Assembly (NCBI GenBank): GCA_038363925.1
Contig: JAQQWL010000006.1
Span: forward strand, 5,622,501-5,686,500
From: Apiospora phragmitis
Taxonomy: Eukaryota > Ascomycota > Sordariomycetes > Amphisphaeriales > Apiosporaceae
Length of the DNA stretch: 64,000 nt
Reading direction: 5' to 3'
Shown here: one piece after another, positions 58,888 to 64,000 of the stretch
Layout: every line of letters begins with the position of its first letter
How positions within the stretch are numbered: the stretch's first letter is position 1
The notes under the pieces: model-generated
The model's database searches: none
The model's input: the letters and a program-made list of their open reading frames with translations, nothing else
What the model was told of the DNA's origin: nothing
Position numbers and translations under genes: made by a program

Positions 58888-60101
58888 ATGTCTCAAGGCT
58901 CGAAGGCGATTTCCGTACGTCACGATGTGATGAAAGAAGATTCTCCTGCTGGAAGGCGCCAGGTCAAGCTGATGCAGAACGAGGTCGCCACGCTGGTCGG
59001 CCACCTGAATGAAGCGTGCCAAGAGAGGGATGAGCTTCTTCATTGCGCTAGAGCAGTAGAAGGCTTTCCAGACAAACCGGCTTTGCTGCTTAGCCTTCAG
59101 CGTGAGAATCTCGTACTGAAGCAACTACTCGCTTCCCAGCCAGCTAGAGAGCATGCTGGTTTCATGGAAGTCGGTCGTCTTGTTCCCATTGACGTCGACC
59201 CTAGCGCTGAGCTCGAACTGATCAAGGATTCTGTTGCTGACGCTTGCGCGTCGCTTGACTGGAACAAACGCGTACTGGATCCGCCAAAAGATCAAAGTGC
59301 GAGTTTGGTGCTTTCACAGTGGGCCAGCAAGCTCTTCGGGCTGGATTTGGGTCTCAAACCCTTCATCACATCTTGTAAGAAGTCCGGCATGGAGATGGTT
59401 GACGTCCTCAGGTCCCTTGTGGCCACATCGCTTTGGGCTCTTGTGTGACAGCATCCCTTCGAAGAGATAGCAACCGCAGAGTCGCCGATTTCCGACTACT
59501 ACAGGAAGCAGTTGCTGGCAAGATGTAAGTTATGCCACCCATTCTGATGAGTTGCTAATACTGATTGGCCAACGCAGATGGACCTGATGCTCGTCAGCTT
59601 GATCTCCTTGCTTACCAGACCTGGGTATCGGAGCCCTCCTTCACCGATTTCGTCGCCAGCCTATCCAAGACGTTATCGGTTCACATGTGCCACGCACTGG
59701 CCCCACTCCTGGACTCCGAGTTGAAGCAGTCCGATGTCAGTGAAGAGGTACTGTCTGATTGGACACCAGCAGCTCTTTTCGAAGATGCCGTGTATTGCAC
59801 GATCGAACTGGCGGCGAAGCTACACCTTACCGATAAGTCCTGCTTTTGGGTGTTTCCTCAACATGGAAGCCAATTTGACCCGTGTACGATGACCTCAACT
59901 GATGTCAGAACCTACTCGGGAGGGAATCGGACAGGTCAAGCTCCCACGGTTCAGTTGTGTCTTTTTCCTGCTTTGTATATGAGCAAGACGTCGAAAAGCT
60001 CGGCCAGTCTAGATGGTAGGGCCAAGGGCACAGCCATGGGCGCTTTAGAGGACTTGAGTAACTACCAACTTGTTACGAAGGGTCTCGTGCTGATTAAGTA
60101 G
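58888..60101 (+). pseudogene. Unrecognised two-exon gene with an in-frame TGA
   Basis: Exons 58888-59524 and 59578-60101, with a GTAAGT...GCAG intron (53 nt). Together they give 386 residues in one frame, interrupted only by TGA at 59446-59448 after LVATSLWALV. The following part (QHPFEEIATAESPISDYY, then RKQLLARYGPDARQLDLL across the splice) fits the same frame. N-terminal 60 residues are helical (VKLMQNEVATLVGHLNEACQ); the rest is mixed alpha/beta with no motif I recognise, in a Cys-poor cytosolic style. TGA could be a CGA-to-TGA nonsense mutation, programmed readthrough, or a base error. No RIP-type depletion here. Two separate proteins (186 and 178 residues) are less likely, because the second lacks a well-placed ATG before the splice. 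Confidence 0.5.
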
Positions 60102-60869
60102 GGAGATGAACTTGTATTTCTTGATATTCTAAGTACAAGCTTAAGCTACATCTTCATATCTAGGTATCGCCCTCTTCTAGATTTATCCGTCCTGAATTCC
60201 CTGGGGTCGGCTGTGGCCCGCTTCTGTTCGGCATATTTTGTGGCCCGTAAATCAGTGGGGTTGGGTATTGCTTGCCCTACGGCCCAATCAGCTAGTGCCA
60301 TCTCCAAAATGCATTATCAACCCACAATCTGACTGCGCTGCGGTGGCCAGCTTGGATTTTCGGAAGAGGAATACTCGAACCACCGGGAGTTCATATACAT
60401 GGCCATGTATATTTCAGCTCCACAGAGTTCATGGAATTCGTCCAGTTTTCTGATTATCGTAAGCCGCCGCCTGCGGAGCCTTGCCATGTCCTGTTTGTGT
60501 TCTCTTTGCGCGCGCGTCATCGTCGTCTTGGCGGCTCGGTTAGATAATTGAGTTTTCGGGTTCATGTTGCTATGAACTGGACGTTGACTACCCTGTAGTA
60601 AGCAGGTCGAATGTGCTAATGGGTTGCCTCCAGAAACCTTGGGGATAACTATATATGTGCATTGGGGCGGCAGCAGCTCAGACAGTTATTGCAAATATGC
60701 AGTTCCTTGCTCTATCAGGTTCCAGGTTGCGGTTTCTTGGAATCCAGCCTTCCTCTTGCTAGAAAACGGTATATTGTTCCTGGTTCTAAATACTCTCTAC
60801 CCTACTCTGGCCTAGCCATGCCTGTTCCTTCCTTGCATTCCCCGTGACCGTCTCTCATCCCGTGTAGCT
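60102..60869. other. Intergenic region between convergent genes
   Basis: Downstream of the 58888 gene and the 61197 gene (convergent). Contains short frames without motifs; nothing else recognised. Confidence 0.45.
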
Positions 60870-61197
60870 CTAAGCTCGAGCGGACAACTGTAGCGAATGG
60901 ATTCGATGTCGGCTTGAAGCGTGAGTTCTTATTCTTAGAGAGTCGCGTCGTCCAACTTACCACGTGGCTGGTCTTGGTCTTGAGCTGTTGGAGCTCAGCG
61001 CTCGCCGCTCGCAACTTTTCCTCAGACTCTGCCAGTTTTAGTTGAGTGTCGAGAAGGTCGGTCGAGGCAGCCTCATAGGCCATCTTCCATGCCGCGCAGC
61101 AGATATCGGACTGGCTCAGGAGGTATTTGGTGGTGTTGTGGAACCCGATCTCATGACCGAGCATCGTTGAAAGGATGGCGTCACTGTTCGATTCCAT
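60870..61197 (-). CDS. Small coiled-coil protein
   Basis: Exons (minus) 61197-60961 and 60887-60870 give 84 residues. The donor is GTAAGT and the acceptor TACAG, a 73-nt intron. The first ATG (MESNSDAILSTM) has a better context than an upstream TTG. The C-terminal half is a coiled coil (DTQLKLAESEEKLRAASAEL), ending KTKTSHVLSARA. No catalytic motif. If the intron were retained the frame would run on to a basic tail of 130 residues, which is less protein-like. Neighbouring genes on the same 3-kb stretch also encode small coiled coils. Confidence 0.4.
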
Positions 61198-61276
61198 GAT
61201 GTCTGGACTTGTCAAGATAGAGCCAGAAGAGTTTACAGGATCTCATTAAGCTATATATCTAAGCTATGTAGCTAGG

Positions 61277-62100
61277 CTACGCCTTCGGGGCGGCAGAAGA
61301 TGTACATGATTGGGTGATAAAAGAAGTAACAGTCTGCACTGCAGTAACTGTGGCGTACAAAGTACTAAGCGCCGAGGCAGATGGAAGCGCCGATGCTGTG
61401 GAAGTGACTTTCGGCCCCTGAGGAGAGTTGGCTGTTGTCTCTGGTGGCATCTGGCTCGATGATTGGGTTGTCATGGTGCTAAACGTTGTCATAGACGCGC
61501 TGGGTTGGTTCCAAGTGGTGGGATGGGCGCCTAGGGTGCTGGTTGAATGGGTGTTTGTGTCCAAGAAGGTTGTAGACAGTGATTGGCGGGTTGAGACTAC
61601 GGGTTCTACGAAGGTGCTGGATCCCGAGACGGATGTGAATAGCGATGTAAGGAGCGAAGACCCCTCCTGGATGCAGCCCATCTTTCCTTCCTGGTCCGAA
61701 GCGATCAACTCAGGGTTGTTGGCGCCGTTGGTGATGACTGCCTTCGTGCAGGTGGGAGCGGATTGCCCGGCGCACTTCCTGTATCTCGTTTAGTACTACC
61801 CTACCGCATCTCGTCGGTTTGGGCGTGTCACCAGAACAGGTATGCATCCCCATTCGGTGCTTGGATAGGTATGTCGAATGCCGCCACCTGGGTGCCCATG
61901 CAGGGAAGCCGACCGAATGAGAATACGACGGGAAGAAAGTTGTCATCGGTAAAGACGAGGCTAGCCGAACATGGCTTGCCGAGACCGTTATTGATTCTGT
62001 GGCCTGGTTAGCTCCAGACCATGTCGTTCTATGTCCGACTTACGAGACTTGCACCGATGACCCTGCCACCAATTGCATAGGTGGTTGTTCCAGACATGCC
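61277..62100 (-). CDS. Secreted Ser/Thr-rich extracellular protein, 5' end uncertain
   Basis: Minus-strand exons: one ending at 62044 (start not resolved), 62003-61832, and 61778-61277; introns of 40 and 53 nt (GTAAGT...CCAG; GTGACA...TACAG with TACTAAAC branch). The spliced middle reads NNGLGKPCSASLVFTDDNF then LPVVFSFGRLPCMGTQ then AFDIPIQAPNGDAYLFWKCA and SAPTCTKAVITNG, a Cys-containing folded domain; the last 110 residues are a Ser/Thr stalk (TVTAVQTVTSFITQSC). This is the style of fungal secreted or cell-wall proteins with a small N-terminal domain and O-glycosylated tail. I could not find a clean ATG and signal peptide; MKSSLPLSAMSLANIGT at about 62156 lies in a different frame, so a one-base error or extra intron is likely. 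Confidence 0.55.
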
Positions 62101-62411
62101 CTTGGCGTGCCAATGTTGGCGAGGCTCATGGCGGAAAGCGGCAAGGAGGACTTCATGATGTTAAGCGCGCGTGTCTGTGGAAAGGTCTCAGTGGTCGGAC
62201 ACCAGCGTTTCTTGCTGTATATATCTAGTAGCTCCCAAATCCTAGAATCTATTTTGGGAAAACGAGCGGACGCTTTCCTGGACGACACAATCGGTTCGCG
62301 GGAACCCGGAAATACCCCTTCGAAGGGCCATAAGAAGCGTGCAAAGAGCAGGCACCGAGAGTACTTTGGCAGCCCCAGATCGAACTCGAACCCGAACTCG
62401 CAGAGACAACC

Positions 62412-62824
62412 ATGTTTTCGGACGCAGAGTACAACATGACGTTTGGAGAAGACGTCCTCAATACGCAGGAGATGCTTGCGGGTCCCGCTTCGTCAGAACT
62501 GGTGGCCCCGGCTCTCGAGTGCAGCAATTGCAAGTTGTAAGTCGACTGTCGAATGAGCATGCCCCCTTACTTACCACCTCTAGCCTCTTCCGACGCATCA
62601 TGCAGAAACTCGAGCATCTAGAGGCCGAGTTGGGAAAAAACAACAACCTTGAGCGGCGGTTCGACCGTGTCGATCAGGAGCTATCTCGGAACAATAGACT
62701 GGAACGGATTGAGCGGGATCTGGTTAGGGTTGGTGACTCTACAGTTGCTCTGGCTAATGATCTTCGGAACTTTTCCGTCGACGTTCATTCGCGGCTGAAA
62801 GATGGCGCTCACCAAGCACGCTAA
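62412..62824 (+). CDS. Small coiled-coil protein with CxxC-like N-terminus
   Basis: Exons 62412-62536 and 62584-62824, 121 residues. The intron is GTAAGT...CTCTAG (47 nt). It joins MFSDAEYNMTFGEDVLNTQE ... ECSNCKF to LFRRIMQKLEHLEAELGKNN and the charged coiled coil LERRFDRVDQELSRNNRLERI. It is transcribed away from the secreted gene at 61277-62100. Function unknown; structural or adaptor role is only inference from the coil. Confidence 0.55.
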
Positions 62825-63118
62825 CAGGGCTGGCCCAATCAGAAGTACACCGTAGCTGTAACTGTAAGATAGCAATCAACTAAATCGATCAACCAAGATC
62901 CTTGGCGTAACGCTCTTACATCATGTGCGCAGACATTGTTTGCTACGCTTGGGCCAGGGGCCTGTCATGGGGTGTATGCCTAATGATGGGGGTTCCTCGA
63001 ATCTGTTGCTCCATTTCCGAAAACAAGATCTGCGCGTACGAATCTTGGTATGCGACCCACTCTGGATCGGTCATAAAACGGGCAGCTTTTGCTCACAGAG
63101 GTGGAGTATTTTGCCAAC
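62825..63118. other. Short intergenic spacer
   Basis: No gene recognised; expected promoter of the next coiled-coil gene. Confidence 0.4.
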
Positions 63119-63520
63119 ATGGGGTTGAGACACCAAAAGGCTCTACCCCCTACGCCAGGCATGGCTGCAGTTGAGCCGTCAGCTGATGCGACGGACTCGG
63201 ACAAAACGTACAGTCCCGACACATATATTAATTTACTAGAAGAGGAAAATGAACAGCTTCGGCTCCGGAACCAGGAGCTCGTTCGTCAGCTGAGATCCCT
63301 GCAGGGTAGGCTCGCCGATGAAACAGAGAGTAGGAAGGATGTCAGCGAGAAGGCTGGGGAGTACAAAGCCGGCCTGGAAAAACGCGATGTACTGGTGGGC
63401 GACATCGCAAACGCCATCATACGTGAATTTCAACGGTATAAGGACGTCATTTCGGCCAGACCAGAAGAGCAGATTCGTGTGTATTACAGAAGCAGTTTCG
63501 ACCACGGTTCGCCCCTGTGA
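63119..63520 (+). CDS. Small coiled-coil protein
   Basis: An intronless frame of 133 residues from ATG 63119 (MGLRHQKALPPTPGMAAVEP). Residues about 40-95 form a strong coiled coil (INLLEEENEQLRLRNQELV, then RQLRSLQGRLADETES), followed by a short helical tail (IANAIIREFQRYKDV). No known domain. It could start at the second Met (MAAVEPSADATD). It is the third small coiled-coil gene within 2.7 kb. Whether the three are related is not clear from the sequence. Confidence 0.5.
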   Translation: MGLRHQKALPPTPGMAAVEPSADATDSDKTYSPDTYINLLEEENEQLRLRNQELVRQLRSLQGRLADETESRKDVSEKAGEYKAGLEKRDVLVGDIANAIIREFQRYKDVISARPEEQIRVYYRSSFDHGSPL

Positions 63521-63702
63521 GCACGGGCAGCAACGAATTGGATAGATAGGAAGTCCGTAAGGGGTGAAAGGTGGCCATGGAAGCGCGCGCTTATCCCTCA
63601 TTCTTTGCTCTATAAGTAGCACGATCAACACGATCAAGATCAATTAATCAACAAGTTCGCACGCACCCTTCATCAAGTCAAGACCACACTGAGATTGTCA
63701 CC
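63521..63702. other. Leader of the HIU hydrolase gene
   Basis: Short spacer with ATCAACACGATCAAGATCAA and similar A/C-rich leader sequence before the ATG at 63703. Confidence 0.4.
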
Positions 63703-64000
63703 ATGTCCATTAGCTGCCAGGTTATCCGCGATGAAGACGTACCCATCCATGGCATGACTGTCGTTCTTCATTGTGCTGATGCTGCGCTGCGTCCTTTCGA
63801 GGCATCCACAGACCCAGAGGGAACATATTCCAGTGGCACCCAGCCGGGCACACCCCAGTAGATCAAACAGGTATCGTGGAAACTATCAACGATACACGAT
63901 GGCGCATGATCTTCACCACACACCCATACATGGGAGTCGAGACTGCATTCCGAGAAATACCCGTGGAATTCTACGTCACGTCCAGAGAGCATTATCGCAT
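63703..64000 (+). CDS. 5-hydroxyisourate hydrolase / transthyretin-like protein, partial, with a frameshift
   Basis: From ATG 63703 the frame reads MSISCQVIRDEDVPIHGMTV then VLHC, PFEASTDPEGTY. One base appears missing at about 63828 (TATTCC where TATTTCC restores the frame). Past it comes FQWHPAGHTPV ... DTRWRMIFTTHPYMGV, EIPVEFYVTSREHY, which matches the middle and C-terminal strands of the HIU hydrolase/transthyretin family, up to the EHY-xxP stretch at the window edge. The enzyme opens 5-hydroxyisourate in uric acid catabolism, usually in peroxisome or cytosol. The defining C-terminal YRGS lies outside. The break is a single base in a T-run, so sequencing error is plausible; otherwise this is a pseudogene. 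Confidence 0.6.

Overview
This is nuclear DNA of a filamentous ascomycete, probably a Sordariomycete-like mould. Protein-coding stretches carry short spliceosomal introns (about 40-85 nt, GT-AG, CTAAC-type branch points), and the gene families are typical of such fungi: a GH55 glucanase, a killer-toxin-type GH18 chitinase, LysM proteins, PNP_UDP/NB-ARC/TPR and NACHT/ankyrin NLR-like receptors, and a Tad/I-like LINE. The outstanding property is an AT-rich block from about 12.5 to 39.2 kb. In it CpA and TpG are almost absent while CpG is kept, which is the signature of repeat-induced point mutation (RIP). The two flanks have ordinary composition.

Left flank (1-12.5 kb): a 14-exon secreted GH55 beta-1,3-glucanase with a C-terminal extension of the kind found on killer-toxin-like chitinases (845-5862, three apparent single-base frameshifts); a small nuclear-type protein with a SUMO-interaction-like motif (7660-8199); and a type II membrane protein with a large extracellular part, carrying one in-frame TAG (10628-11851, minus).

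RIP block (12.5-39.2 kb): no long frame is open, but relics can be read through TAG/TAA codons. They are an ankyrin gene (minus, 13.1-14.7 kb), a killer-toxin-type GH18 chitinase (minus, about 15.6-18.7 kb), a divergent multi-LysM protein (plus, about 20.4-24.0 kb), an ankyrin array with a 99-bp period (minus, 26.3-28.2 kb), a NACHT-ankyrin receptor (minus, about 30.0-32.5 kb), two paralogous small secreted cysteine-containing proteins (33.4-33.8 kb minus and 35.27-35.64 kb plus), and a PNP_UDP-NB-ARC-TPR receptor (minus, 36.5-39.5 kb). This is a decayed locus of chitin and cell-wall biology, secreted proteins and NLR-type self/non-self receptors.

Right flank (39.5-64 kb): normal composition, gene-poor, with many simple repeats. 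It holds a small C2H2 gene (41.5-42.2 kb), a minisatellite (44.3-44.8 kb), hAT and LINE relics, an unusual protein with about 20 compact zinc fingers and a degenerate J-domain-like N-terminus (50.6-52.9 kb), a truncated but un-RIPped PNP_UDP receptor head (53.07-53.4 kb), an unrecognised gene split by an in-frame TGA (58.9-60.1 kb), a Ser/Thr-rich secreted protein gene and three small coiled-coil genes (60.9-63.5 kb), and the start of a transthyretin-like 5-hydroxyisourate hydrolase with a one-base frameshift.

Intact genes are given as exon chains worked out by eye from splice signals and reading-frame continuity. Relics have approximate ends. Family assignments come from sequence motifs read directly; no database search was made.
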